Below are positions 29,404-36,917 of a stretch of 64,000 bases of DNA, in pieces; the stretch's first letter is position 1; each line of letters begins with the position of its first letter. A program made the position numbers and the translations under genes. Below the pieces are notes generated by a model that worked only from the letters and a program-made list of their open reading frames with translations, ran no database searches and had not been told where the DNA came from. This DNA comes from an uncultured Collinsella sp. (lineage in GTDB: Bacteria > Actinomycetota > Coriobacteriia > Coriobacteriales > Coriobacteriaceae), in the NCBI GenBank assembly GCA_959023295.1, contig CAUFBM010000001.1, positions 1 to 64,000 on the forward strand. The letters run 5' to 3'.

Positions 29404-29449
29404 AAAGCTGGTTGGGGCATATGGAATCACATGTGCCCCAACCAGCTTT
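29404..29449 (+). terminator. Terminator after purN
   Basis: Perfect 16-bp arms AAAGCTGGTTGGGGCA/TGCCCCAACCAGCTTT with a 14-nt loop, then ACTACCTCTTT. Confidence 0.8.
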
Positions 29450-29516
29450 ACTACCTCTTTGATTTTGGACTCTGGATAACGTGACGGGCGCCATTTCCAT
29501 CCCAAAAAATCCGATA

Positions 29517-29547
29517 GGGCCTCGTCCGCGTGTGGGCGAGCCCTTTT
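29517..29547 (+). terminator. Second hairpin terminator before the toxin-antitoxin pair
   Basis: GGGCCTCG/CGAGCCC with one bulge and a 12-nt loop, followed by TTTT. It insulates the toxin-antitoxin promoter that starts at 29546. Confidence 0.7.
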
Positions 29548-29573
29548 GCGTGGCCTTTTATGTCTGCTATACT
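29546..29573 (+). promoter_or_regulatory. Promoter of the RelB-PIN pair
   Basis: TTGCGT (-35) and TATACT (-10) separated by 16 nt, 25 nt before the antitoxin ATG. GCTATACTGCTAGC around the -10 is a near palindrome that could be the autoregulatory operator bound by the antitoxin. Confidence 0.6.
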
Positions 29574-29597
29574 GCTAGCAAATAGAGAGGAGCCGCT

Positions 29598-29942
29598 ATG
29601 GGTACAGCAACGGTGCAGCTCAACACGCGAATCGACCCCATGCTCAAAGCTGGTGGCGATGCGGTCCTAACTCGCAATGGATTGGGGCCGAGCGATGCCA
29701 TTCGTGCGCTTTGGGCCTATCTCGTCGAGCATCAAACGTTGCCGGGATTTATGGTGGCGGATAAGCTCGAGGCGCCCCGTGCGGAGAGTCTGGCCGAGCA
29801 GGGGTGCGGCCTAGCTTTTTCTTCGTTGGGGCTCAGTGCTTCGGATTTTGCGCCAGCTGGATCATCCGCGGAAGACTGGGATGCCGTACGAGATGATATG
29901 TATGACGCGATGATTGCTGACATTGAGGCGAATTGCCGATGA
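29598..29942 (+). CDS. RelB/DinJ-family antitoxin
   Basis: A 114-residue antitoxin. The N-terminal ribbon-helix-helix DNA-binding part is typical of DinJ: VQLNTRIDPMLKAGGDAVLTRNGLGPSDAIRALWAYL-like, ending LPGF. The C-terminal 60 residues are acidic and probably bind and neutralise the toxin. GAGAGGAG precedes ATG 29598. Its stop overlaps the toxin start (ATGA at 29939-29942). In this family the toxin is most often RelE-like, so pairing with a PIN-domain toxin is notable. Confidence 0.88.
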   Translation: MGTATVQLNTRIDPMLKAGGDAVLTRNGLGPSDAIRALWAYLVEHQTLPGFMVADKLEAPRAESLAEQGCGLAFSSLGLSASDFAPAGSSAEDWDAVRDDMYDAMIADIEANCR

Positions 29943-30406
29943 TTGAGGCAAAACATCTCTTGGTAGATACGAACGTTTGGCTCGATTATTACCTGCAAGA
30001 AGGGGCGTTCGACGAAGCGAAAAGATTGGTTGAACTGGCCGAGGCGGGAAAGATCGACCTTCTGTATGTGCCTACGACGGCAAAGGATGTGTTCTATATT
30101 TTGCCTCGTCGTCTGGCCCGGCGGAATGCGAATGGGATTAACGTGTCGTTTGCCTCGGCGTCATGGGCCTGCATCGAGCATATGATGCAGGTGGCGACGG
30201 CCTCTCCGCTTTCGTTGGCAGAGTGCGAAATGGCGCGCATGCTTGGCAAGCGCATGCCGGATTTCGAAGACAACCTCATCATCGCTTCGGGCGAGACGGC
30301 AGATGTTGACTACGTGGTCACGAGTGACCGGCGCATGCTGGAGGCGATGCCCGAAGTTTGCCTGACGCCTGCCCGCGCTCTCGAGATTATTGGGATCCTC
30401 GACTAA
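29939..30406 (+). CDS. PIN-domain toxin (VapC-like ribonuclease)
   Basis: A 155-residue PIN-domain protein, probably an RNase toxin. The first acidic residue is in LLVDTNVWLDYY. A second acidic cluster is at MPDFEDNLIIASG and a further aspartate at VVTSDRRML, the arrangement of the PIN active site that binds Mg2+. ATG 29939 overlaps the antitoxin stop codon by 4 nt, the classic coupled arrangement. A TTG two codons upstream is less likely. It is expected to be held inactive by the RelB-like partner. Confidence 0.88.
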   Translation: MIEAKHLLVDTNVWLDYYLQEGAFDEAKRLVELAEAGKIDLLYVPTTAKDVFYILPRRLARRNANGINVSFASASWACIEHMMQVATASPLSLAECEMARMLGKRMPDFEDNLIIASGETADVDYVVTSDRRMLEAMPEVCLTPARALEIIGILD

Positions 30407-30472
30407 CCTTGCCTGCCTCGTTTCGCTATCATATGGGGCATTGTGAACCTCATGCAACTTTTGGAGGACGGT

Positions 30473-30940
30473 ATGGCGGATAACGCCGAGATGCTATTCT
30501 CGCCTGAGCTGGTGTTTTTTGATTGGGAGTGCGCGACGCCGGATGAGGTGTTTGCGCGGCTCGAGGGCGAGCTTGCACTGCGTGGCTACATTGCGTCTGG
30601 TTGGCTTGACGCCGTCCGCACGCGTGAAGATGCCTATCCCACGGGGCTTGCTATGCCGGCGACCAACATTGCCATCCCGCATACCGATCCGGGGTTTGTG
30701 GATAAGCCCTATATCGCGGTGGTAAAGCCCGCCGCGCCCGTGACGTTCAATGCTATGGCGGGCATGGGCGCCCCCGTGCCGGCGCAGATCATCATCAATT
30801 TGGGCATTGCCGAGCCGGGCGGCCAGGTCGAGGCCCTGCAATCGCTTATGAATATCTTTATGGATGCCGACGCCGCAGCCGATGTGCTCGGCCAGACCAC
30901 GTGCCAGGGCATGGTCGACGCCATCCGCCGCCACTTTTAG
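30473..30940 (+). CDS. PTS EIIA component, fructose/galactitol type
   Basis: A 155-residue phosphotransferase EIIA domain of the fructose/mannitol/galactitol (GatA-like) class. The phosphorylated histidine is in NIAIPHTDP (about residue 67), preceded by the typical YPTGLAMPAT. It takes phosphate from HPr. No EIIB/EIIC gene is adjacent, so it may serve a distant transporter or be regulatory. ATG 30473 follows GGAGG by 5 nt; GTG 30443 and ATG 30452 lie upstream of that site and are rejected. A REP-like element follows. Confidence 0.88.
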   Translation: MADNAEMLFSPELVFFDWECATPDEVFARLEGELALRGYIASGWLDAVRTREDAYPTGLAMPATNIAIPHTDPGFVDKPYIAVVKPAAPVTFNAMAGMGAPVPAQIIINLGIAEPGGQVEALQSLMNIFMDADAAADVLGQTTCQGMVDAIRRHF

Positions 30941-30944
30941 GACC

Positions 30945-31025
30945 GGCACTTGGGGACTGTCCCTAACTGCCAGGTATGCCCCCTTTGCACCAAAATGGTG
31001 CAGATTAACTTATCCCCCATGTGCC
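30945..31025. repeat. GGGGAC-type palindromic repeat
   Basis: Outer GGCAC (30945) and GTGCC (31021) enclose TTGGGGACTGTCCC and TGCACC-AAAA-TGGTGCA hairpins and CCCCCAT. It belongs with the GGGGACAG-containing elements at 32994, 36198, 36873, 38487 and 40819. Confidence 0.6.
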
Positions 31026-31093
31026 AGGTGTGTCGCGGGGTCCGCGTTGTGACACAATGGCGTTTGTTCGATTCGTGATGCGAAAGGCCAACT

Positions 31094-32314
31094 ATGGCAA
31101 ACAAGAAAAAGAACTCCGAGGCCGCACCGACGCCCGAGCAGCAGGCTCGCGCTGCCTCCAACTCTCGTAAGAAGCAGCGCAAGACGTACGTGTCTAAGAC
31201 CGTCAAGATTGTCCTGGTGGTTATCGGCGTGCTGGCAATGCTGCTTTCCGTCTCGGCCATGGCATGCTCCGGTCTCATGTCGCAGGCAGAGGATACCTCG
31301 AGCTACAAGCTTACCGGCGGTGTCGCCGCCACCATCAACGGCACCAACCTCACCGAGGATACCGTGACCAAGCAGATCATGAGCATGCGCGCGTCCTATG
31401 GCTACACCAAGGACAAGGACTGGGCGCAGTATCTGGTCGACAACGACCTGACGCCCAAAAAGTACCGCAAACAGCTCATCGATTCCTACGCGCAGCAGAT
31501 TCTGCTTCAGCAGGCGCAGAAGGAAAACGGGGTGACGGTATCGGACGAGGAGGTCGAGAAGGCATGGAAGGACGCGTGCAAGAGCGCGGGCGGTGCCAAG
31601 GCCTTTAAGAAGACCCTTAAGACCTACGGCTATACCGAGGACACCTACAAGGACTCGCTCAAGGAGAGCCTGGCACAGCAAAAGCTCAAGGACGCCGTGG
31701 CGCCCACCAGCAAGCCCAAGGACAGCGAGATCGTCGATTACATCAACGAGAACCTGTCTAACTACAACGATGCCCGCCGCTCGTCGAACATCCTGATCAA
31801 GGTCGATTCCGACGCATCTGACGAGGACAAGGCCGCCGCCAAGGCCAAGGCACAGGAGTGCCTGGACAAGATCAACTCCGGCGAGCTGAGCTTTGAGGAC
31901 GCCGTGGAGCAGTATTCCGACGACACTGGCTCCAAGGAGAAGAAGGGCGATGTGGGTTGGGATAAGCTCACTACCTTCGTCGATAGCTACCAGGTGGCGC
32001 TCGAGGGGCTCAACAAGGGCGATGTGAGCGACGTGGTCGAGTCGACGTACGGTTACCATGTCATCAAATGCACCGACTACTTCCATGTCGATAGCCAGGT
32101 CGATGACATCAAGCAGGTACCCAAGGACATCGAGAAGTATGTTTCCAACGTGGTGAAGACGCAGGCGGCAAGCACCGCGTACAGCGAGTGGCTGGAGCAG
32201 TACAAGAAGGACGCCGACATCACCGTTAACCCCATGCCCAAGGACGTGCCGTACAACGTCAGCCTGAAGGGCGTCACCAAGAGTTCGACCGACGATTCGT
32301 CGACGACTGAGTAA
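31094..32314 (+). CDS. PrsA/SurA-like peptidyl-prolyl isomerase, membrane-anchored
   Basis: A 406-residue extracytoplasmic folding factor. The lysine-rich cytoplasmic start is followed by one membrane segment (IVLVVIGVLAMLLSVSAMAC), a SurA-like helical domain (about 70-215), and a parvulin domain (about 225-325) with ILIKVDSD, GDVGWDKLTTFVDSYQVAL and YGYHVIK. A flexible Ser/Thr/Asp-rich tail ends the protein. The cysteine after SAMA might be lipid-modified but the lipobox is weak. GCGAAAGG precedes ATG 31094. Expected to help fold secreted proteins such as the surface protein at 38548. Confidence 0.9.
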   Translation: MANKKKNSEAAPTPEQQARAASNSRKKQRKTYVSKTVKIVLVVIGVLAMLLSVSAMACSGLMSQAEDTSSYKLTGGVAATINGTNLTEDTVTKQIMSMRASYGYTKDKDWAQYLVDNDLTPKKYRKQLIDSYAQQILLQQAQKENGVTVSDEEVEKAWKDACKSAGGAKAFKKTLKTYGYTEDTYKDSLKESLAQQKLKDAVAPTSKPKDSEIVDYINENLSNYNDARRSSNILIKVDSDASDEDKAAAKAKAQECLDKINSGELSFEDAVEQYSDDTGSKEKKGDVGWDKLTTFVDSYQVALEGLNKGDVSDVVESTYGYHVIKCTDYFHVDSQVDDIKQVPKDIEKYVSNVVKTQAASTAYSEWLEQYKKDADITVNPMPKDVPYNVSLKGVTKSSTDDSSTTE

Positions 32315-32368
32315 TCATGGGGCGGTGCTCGTGCGAGTGCCGCCCACACTATTGAGGAGGATTTGCAG

Positions 32369-32812
32369 ATGACCAACGAAGAGCTGCAGAAGGAAATGAT
32401 TGCGGCCATGAAGGCCAAGGACAAGGTTCGCCTGTCCATCATTCGACAGGTCAAGGCCGAGGTGAAGAATATCGAGGTTAATGAGCGCCGCGACGTGACC
32501 GAGGAAGACGTCAACAGCATGATCAAGCGTCTGATTAAGCAGACGAGCGAGACGCTGGAGATGTCCATCAAGGCCGGTACCGACCAGGACCGTACCGACA
32601 ACCTGACCGAGCAGGTCAAGATTCTGGAGAGCCTGCTGCCCGCGCAGGTTTCGGGCGAGGAACTCGAGGCTCTGATCGAGCAGGTCATCGCCGAGCTGGG
32701 CGCGACGTCCAAGAAGCAGATGGGCCAGGTCATGGGTGCACTCGGCAAGGCCACCGGCGGCAACTTCGATAAGCCGGCCGCGGCAAAGATTGTCGGCGCC
32801 AAACTTGCGTAA
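32369..32812 (+). CDS. GatB/YqeY domain protein
   Basis: A 147-residue helical protein of the YqeY family, related to the tail domain of the GatB amidotransferase subunit that contacts tRNA. Seen: LQKEMIAAMKAKDKVRLSIIRQVKAEVKN at the start, then SLLPAQVSGEELEALI and the C-terminal KKQMGQVMGALGKATGG. Function of free YqeY proteins is not established. ATG 32369 has GAGGAGG 8 nt upstream; a TTG at 32363 is too close to it. Follows the foldase gene by 54 nt. Confidence 0.92.
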   Translation: MTNEELQKEMIAAMKAKDKVRLSIIRQVKAEVKNIEVNERRDVTEEDVNSMIKRLIKQTSETLEMSIKAGTDQDRTDNLTEQVKILESLLPAQVSGEELEALIEQVIAELGATSKKQMGQVMGALGKATGGNFDKPAAAKIVGAKLA

Positions 32813-32818
32813 TTTGTT

Positions 32819-32964
32819 ACGCGGTTTTACCAAACCGCGTAACGGCTCGACGCTGCAAACCCGTACACACGGCAATCTGACGTTCAATTTCAAGGGCGCG
32901 ACCATAAGGTCTGCGCCCTTTCATTTCACGTCACCTTGCTCGCGTGTACGGGTTTTCGCTGACC
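32819..32964 (-). repeat. Structured intergenic element, family 1, copy B
   Basis: The minus-strand reading matches copy A (13725-13869): GGTCAGCGAAA, then arm ACCCGTACAC, GCAAGGTGACGT, an apical hairpin AAGGGCGC/GCGCCCTT, ATTGAACGTCAGATTGC, the complementary arm GTGTACGGGT, TTGCAGCGTCGAG, and ACGCGGTTT-GGTA-AAACCGCGT. Conserved boxes are nearly identical to copy A while the outer arms and inner stem bases differ and remain complementary. Confidence 0.75.
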
Positions 32965-32993
32965 TATGCTCAACAAGGGCGGTTGTGGGCGCT

Positions 32994-33056
32994 CATTGGG
33001 GACAGACTTAAATGAGTACCCAATGAGCGGGTACTCATTTAAGTCTGTCCCCAATG
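32994..33056. repeat. Perfect 28-bp palindrome of GGGGACAG type
   Basis: Arms 32994-33021 and 33029-33056 are identical inverted copies over 28 bp with a 7-nt loop. The arms start CATTGGGGACAGACTTAAAT. It sits in the 352-nt gap before the amino-acid importer. Confidence 0.9.
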
Positions 33057-33164
33057 ACTAGGTGGAAGGTTGCGGGTTCTTTACGGGAATGTAGTGTGGG
33101 CTGCGGAAACGTGGTTCTTTCCGTAAAATAGAGCAATTCGTGTAAGCGCAGGGAAGGGACATTC

Positions 33165-33896
33165 ATGGCAGACATGATCGAGATCAAGCATCTCAACAAG
33201 TACTTTGGCGACCTGCATGTGCTCAAAGATATCAATCTCACCGTCAAGCGCGGCGAGAAGCTCGTAATGATCGGGCCTTCCGGCTCGGGTAAGTCGACGC
33301 TCATCCGTTGCGTCGATTATCTTGAGGAGCCCACGTCGGGCGAGGTCGTCATCGACGGTACGCCGCTCACCAAGAAGAATCACCTGGAGATGGCTCGCAA
33401 GTATAGCTCTATGGTGTTTCAGCAGTTTAACCTGTATCCCAACATGACGGTGCTGGGCAACCTGACGCTCGCGCCCATCAAGCTGCAAAAGAAGAGCAAG
33501 GAGGAGGCGACCGAGATCGCCATCGCCGCGCTCAAGCGCGTCGGCATGGCGCATAAGGCCGGCGAGTATCCGCAGAATCTCTCGGGCGGTCAGCAGCAGC
33601 GCATCGCCATCGCCCGTGCCCTGTGCACCAAGCAGCCCATCATCCTGTTTGACGAGCCGACCTCGGCGCTCGACCCCGAGATGGTCCAGGAGGTTCTGGA
33701 CGTTATGATTGAGCTCGCGCAGGAGGACATCACCATGATCTGCGTGACGCACGAGATGGGCTTTGCGCGCCAGGTGGCCGACCGCGTCATCTTTATGGAG
33801 GACGGCCGCATCCTGGAGGAGGGCACGCCCGAGCACTTCTTCGATAACCCCGAGAACCCGCGCTGCCGCGAGTTCCTGTCCAAGATTTTGCACTAG
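33165..33896 (+). CDS. Amino-acid ABC transporter ATP-binding protein (GluA/GlnQ type)
   Basis: A 243-residue ATPase that powers a polar amino-acid importer. Walker A GPSGSGKST at residues 37-45, Q-loop SMVFQQFNLYPNMTVLGNL, signature LSGGQQQRIAIARAL, Walker B IILFDEPTSALDPE and H-loop VTHEMGFA are in order. Length is typical. GGGAAGGG precedes ATG 33165. It begins an ATPase-binding protein-permease-permease operon, the same order as the gluABCD glutamate system of corynebacteria, which suggests but does not prove glutamate or glutamine as substrate. Confidence 0.95.
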   Translation: MADMIEIKHLNKYFGDLHVLKDINLTVKRGEKLVMIGPSGSGKSTLIRCVDYLEEPTSGEVVIDGTPLTKKNHLEMARKYSSMVFQQFNLYPNMTVLGNLTLAPIKLQKKSKEEATEIAIAALKRVGMAHKAGEYPQNLSGGQQQRIAIARALCTKQPIILFDEPTSALDPEMVQEVLDVMIELAQEDITMICVTHEMGFARQVADRVIFMEDGRILEEGTPEHFFDNPENPRCREFLSKILH

Positions 33897-33904
33897 GCGC
33901 GGTG

Positions 33905-34780
33905 ATGGACATGACGGATATGACGAGGGCGGCCGTGTCACGCCGTCACTTTTTGCAGCTGGCGGGCGCCGGCATGCTCGCGCTGACGGGGACCGCGCTT
34001 GCCGGTTGCGGCAACTCCACCAGCGGCGAGGGCTCCGACAAGGGGTCCAAGCTTGCGGCCATCAAGTCGCGTGGCCACCTGAATGCCGGCGTTAAGAAGG
34101 ACGTTCCCGGCTATGGCTATTACGACACCGCCAAGGGCCGCTTTGAGGGCATGGAAGTTGATTTGTGCTACCAGATCGCCGCTGCTGTCTTTGGTGTGAG
34201 CTACAAGGAGGCCCGCGCCCAGGAGCTTGTCGAGTTTACCGACGTAACGCCCAAGACACGCGGCCCGCTGATCGATAACGGCCAACTCGATGTAGTCGCG
34301 GCGACCTACACCATCACCGACGAGCGCAAGAAGAGCTGGGATTTCTCGACGCCGTACCGCACCGACTACGTGGGACTCATGGTCAAGAAGCGTTCGGGCT
34401 TTACCTCGATTGAGGACTTGGACGGTAAGGTTATTGGCGTGAGCCAGGGCGCTACCACGCAGAGCCTGATCGAGCAGATGATTAAGGACAACGGCTTTAG
34501 CTGTAAGCCCGAGTTTAGGGCCTTTAGCGGCTACCCCATCATCAAGAGTTCGCTCGACGCCGGCAATATCGACGTCTTTGCCATGGACCGCTCCACGCTA
34601 GCCGGTTACATGAACGAGACCGTCGAGCTGTTGCAGCCCGAGGTCAAGTTTGGCGAGCAGGGTTACGGCGTGGCGACCAAGAAGGGCTGTGACCTTTCGG
34701 CCGTGGTCGATCAGGTGATTTGCGATCGCCTGGCCGATGGCTGGCTCGACCAAGAGGTCAAGACCTGGGGTCTTGTATAG
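33905..34780 (+). CDS. Amino-acid ABC transporter substrate-binding lipoprotein
   Basis: A 291-residue solute-binding protein of family 3. The N-terminus has a twin-arginine signal (SRRHFLQLAGAGMLAL) that ends in the lipobox LAGC, so it is probably a Tat-exported lipoprotein. The binding domain shows GYGYYDTAKGRFEGMEVDLCYQIA-type start, TPKTRGPLIDNGQLDVVAATYTIT and the hinge YRTDYVGLMV. ATG 33905 is chosen; GTG 33902 and ATGs at 33911 and 33920 are possible. No clear ribosome-binding site is seen, so coupling to the ATPase 8 nt upstream is likely. Confidence 0.93.
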   Translation: MDMTDMTRAAVSRRHFLQLAGAGMLALTGTALAGCGNSTSGEGSDKGSKLAAIKSRGHLNAGVKKDVPGYGYYDTAKGRFEGMEVDLCYQIAAAVFGVSYKEARAQELVEFTDVTPKTRGPLIDNGQLDVVAATYTITDERKKSWDFSTPYRTDYVGLMVKKRSGFTSIEDLDGKVIGVSQGATTQSLIEQMIKDNGFSCKPEFRAFSGYPIIKSSLDAGNIDVFAMDRSTLAGYMNETVELLQPEVKFGEQGYGVATKKGCDLSAVVDQVICDRLADGWLDQEVKTWGLV

Positions 34781-34805
34781 GCGCATCGTCCAAGGAGGGA
34801 ATCAA

Positions 34806-35552
34806 ATGCTCGAAGGATTATTTGACGCCGACCGTTGGTCGACGACATTTCAAAACATGGGGCCCTTCTGGGAGGGCTTTGGCGTGACGCTGCAAGTGGT
34901 CGTTGCCGGTCTGTTGCTGTCGCTGGTACTGGGCACGCTGCTGGGCGTGTTCTCTACCACTCGCTCGCGTGTGTTGCGTGCCATAAGCCGCGTGTACGTG
35001 GAGTTTTACCAGAACACCCCGTTGCCCGTGCAGGTGCTCTTTATGTACATGGCCGGTCCGCAGTTTTTGCAGGCCATAACCGGTGCCGACCAGCCGGTGC
35101 GCATCGCGCCGTTCGTGCTGGGCTTCTTGGGTGTGGGCCTGTATCACGCGGCCTACATCTCCGAGGTCATCCGCACCGGTATCGAGGCGGTTCCGCGCGG
35201 TCAGATGGAGGCGGCCCAGAGCCAGGGCTTCACCCGTGCGCAGGCGTACTGGTACATCGTGCTGCCCCAGACGTTCAAGATCATTCTGCCGCCGCTGTGT
35301 AACCAGGCGCTCAACCTGGTCAAGAACACGTCGGTGCTGGCGCTTGTGGCCGGCGGCGACCTTATGTACCGTTCCGACAACTTTGTGAGTCTGTACGGTT
35401 ACCTGCAGGGATACATCGTCTGCTGCCTTATGTACTTCATCATCTGCTTTCCGCTCGCCATGCTGGTGCAGTGGCTCGAGCGCCGCTCCAAGGAACGTCC
35501 GCGCGGCGTGAGCCTGGCCGAGCTGGGGCTCGACAACGTAGAGGAGGCCTAG
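34806..35552 (+). CDS. Amino-acid ABC transporter permease (GluC-like)
   Basis: A 248-residue permease of the His/Glu/Gln/Arg family with five or six membrane helices. The helix VVVAGLLLSLVLGTLLGVF is first. The ATPase-contact EAA loop reads VPRGQMEAAQSQGFTRAQAYWYIVLPQ. FYQNTPLPVQVLFMY is the usual family motif. ATG 34806 follows AAGGAGG by 8 nt; a longer frame from 34737 overlaps the binding protein and is rejected. The second permease starts 3 nt after the stop. Confidence 0.93.
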   Translation: MLEGLFDADRWSTTFQNMGPFWEGFGVTLQVVVAGLLLSLVLGTLLGVFSTTRSRVLRAISRVYVEFYQNTPLPVQVLFMYMAGPQFLQAITGADQPVRIAPFVLGFLGVGLYHAAYISEVIRTGIEAVPRGQMEAAQSQGFTRAQAYWYIVLPQTFKIILPPLCNQALNLVKNTSVLALVAGGDLMYRSDNFVSLYGYLQGYIVCCLMYFIICFPLAMLVQWLERRSKERPRGVSLAELGLDNVEEA

Positions 35553-35555
35553 CGC

Positions 35556-36194
35556 ATGGAAATCTTCAACGCGACCAACCTGCTCTACATTTGGGGCGGC
35601 TTTGTTAAGACCATCGAGATCTCAGCGCTGTCGATCTTTTTCTCGCTCATCTTTGGCACGGTGCTGGCGCTCGTTAAAAGCTATGCGCCCCGCCCGTTCC
35701 GTATTTTGGTGAGTGCCTATATCGAGCTGTTCCGCTGCACGCCGAACCTGCTGTGGATCCTGTTTATCTACTTTACGGTGCAGGGTTTGGACATTGTGAT
35801 TTCGACCATCGCCTTCACGCTGTTTACCAGCGCTGTTATGGCCGAGATTGTGCGCGGCGGCCTCAACTCGATTCCGCGCGGCCAGTTTGAGGCAGCGCAG
35901 AGCCAGGGCTTCGGCTTCTTTGCCACCATGCGCTACATCATTCTGCCGCAGACGTTTAAGACGATCATTCCGGCGCTGTTTAGCCAGTGCACGACCGTCA
36001 TTAAGGACAGCTCGTATCTTTCGGGCATTAACGTGGCCGAGCTCATGTACACGGCAAACGTCGTGATGGCCCACGCGATTGATCTGTCGCAGGTGCTTAT
36101 GCTCTACGGCCTGGTGTTTGCGATGTACTTTGTGCTCAACTTTGGTATTTCGCTGCTGGTGAGGGCATATCAGAGGCGAATGGTGGCAGCGTAG
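35556..36194 (+). CDS. Amino-acid ABC transporter permease (GluD-like)
   Basis: A 212-residue second permease subunit. It starts with a membrane helix TIEISALSIFFSLIFGTVLAL, has ELFRCTPNLLWILFIYF and the EAA loop IPRGQFEAAQSQGFGFFATMRYIILPQ, which contacts the ATPase. It forms a heterodimer with the preceding permease. GCCTAGCGC precedes ATG 35556, and the 3-nt gap indicates coupling. A palindromic repeat lies immediately after it, before the next gene. Confidence 0.93.
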   Translation: MEIFNATNLLYIWGGFVKTIEISALSIFFSLIFGTVLALVKSYAPRPFRILVSAYIELFRCTPNLLWILFIYFTVQGLDIVISTIAFTLFTSAVMAEIVRGGLNSIPRGQFEAAQSQGFGFFATMRYIILPQTFKTIIPALFSQCTTVIKDSSYLSGINVAELMYTANVVMAHAIDLSQVLMLYGLVFAMYFVLNFGISLLVRAYQRRMVAA

Positions 36195-36197
36195 AAT

Positions 36198-36224
36198 GTG
36201 ACAAAGGGACAGTCCCTTTGTCAC
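36198..36224. repeat. Short GGGACAG palindrome
   Basis: GTGACAAAGGGA and TCCCTTTGTCAC, 12-bp perfect arms with CAG between. Lies between the importer operon and the cytidylate-kinase-like gene; may reduce read-through. Confidence 0.75.
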
Positions 36225-36242
36225 ATAGAGAAAGGAATCGCG

Positions 36243-36866
36243 ATGAGCGATCTGGAGAACAAGAAGAGTCCTGTGGTCATTACCATCGCGCGCGACTTTG
36301 GTGCCGAGGGCCACGAGATCGGACGCATCCTCGCCAACGAGTTGGGGATTCCGCTGTACGACAACGAGCTGCTGGTACGCGCGTCTCTGCGCGCGGGCGA
36401 GTCGCTCGATAAGATGGCCGCCTATGACGAACGCCTGGCCGTGGAGAACATGGCGTTTCTGCCCGACCGCTACGATGCGCGTTCGTACTCGGACAAGTTG
36501 TTCCAAAAGATGAGCCAGGTGATTTTGGATCTGGGCGAGACCGAGAGCTGCATTATCGAGGGCCGTCTGTCCGATTACCTGCTGCGCAACAACCCCAACC
36601 ACATTGCCGTGCTGGTGACCGCACCCTTTGAGGATCGCGTCGAGATCGTGCGCAAGAAGCGCGGCCTTAATAAAAAGAAGGGCGCTAAGCTGGTCAAGCA
36701 GCAGCAGAAGGCGCGCGAGGCGTTCTATAAGCGCTACAGCGCCGGAAAGTGGAAGATGACGAGCGGCAAGGACATCGTCGTCAACCGCGCCAAGTTGGGA
36801 CGCGAGGGCTGTAAAGACGTTATCGCCGCCGCCTACCGCTACAAGGTGGCGCAGCTCGAAGGCTAG
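36243..36866 (+). CDS. Cytidylate kinase-like family protein
   Basis: A 207-residue P-loop kinase-like protein of the cytidylate-kinase-like family (AAA-33/CMP kinase-like type). The N-terminus PVVITIARDFGAEGHEIGR replaces a classical Walker A, as is usual in this family. CIIEGRLSDYLLRN and the lid region RVEIVRKKRGLNKKKGAK are visible; the basic lid is lysine-rich. The true substrate of this family is not well established. ATG 36243 has AAAGGA upstream; an in-frame start at 36198 lies inside the palindrome. A terminator follows. Confidence 0.8.
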   Translation: MSDLENKKSPVVITIARDFGAEGHEIGRILANELGIPLYDNELLVRASLRAGESLDKMAAYDERLAVENMAFLPDRYDARSYSDKLFQKMSQVILDLGETESCIIEGRLSDYLLRNNPNHIAVLVTAPFEDRVEIVRKKRGLNKKKGAKLVKQQQKAREAFYKRYSAGKWKMTSGKDIVVNRAKLGREGCKDVIAAAYRYKVAQLEG

Positions 36867-36872
36867 CCAACC

Positions 36873-36914
36873 AAAACCACCACAAAGGGGACAGGCACCT
36901 TTGTGGTGGTTTTT
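36873..36914. terminator. Terminator formed by a GGGGACAG repeat
   Basis: AAAACCACCACAAAGG and CCTTTGTGGTGGTTTT form a 16-bp stem around GGACAGGCA, followed by T-rich sequence. It separates convergent genes and shares its arms and loop with 38487-38521 and 40819-40853. Confidence 0.8.
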
Positions 36915-36917
36915 GTT

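Noticed and set aside
33902..33904. GTG start for the amino-acid-binding lipoprotein
   Set aside because: ATG 33905 follows immediately and the signal peptide is unaffected; no evidence favours GTG.
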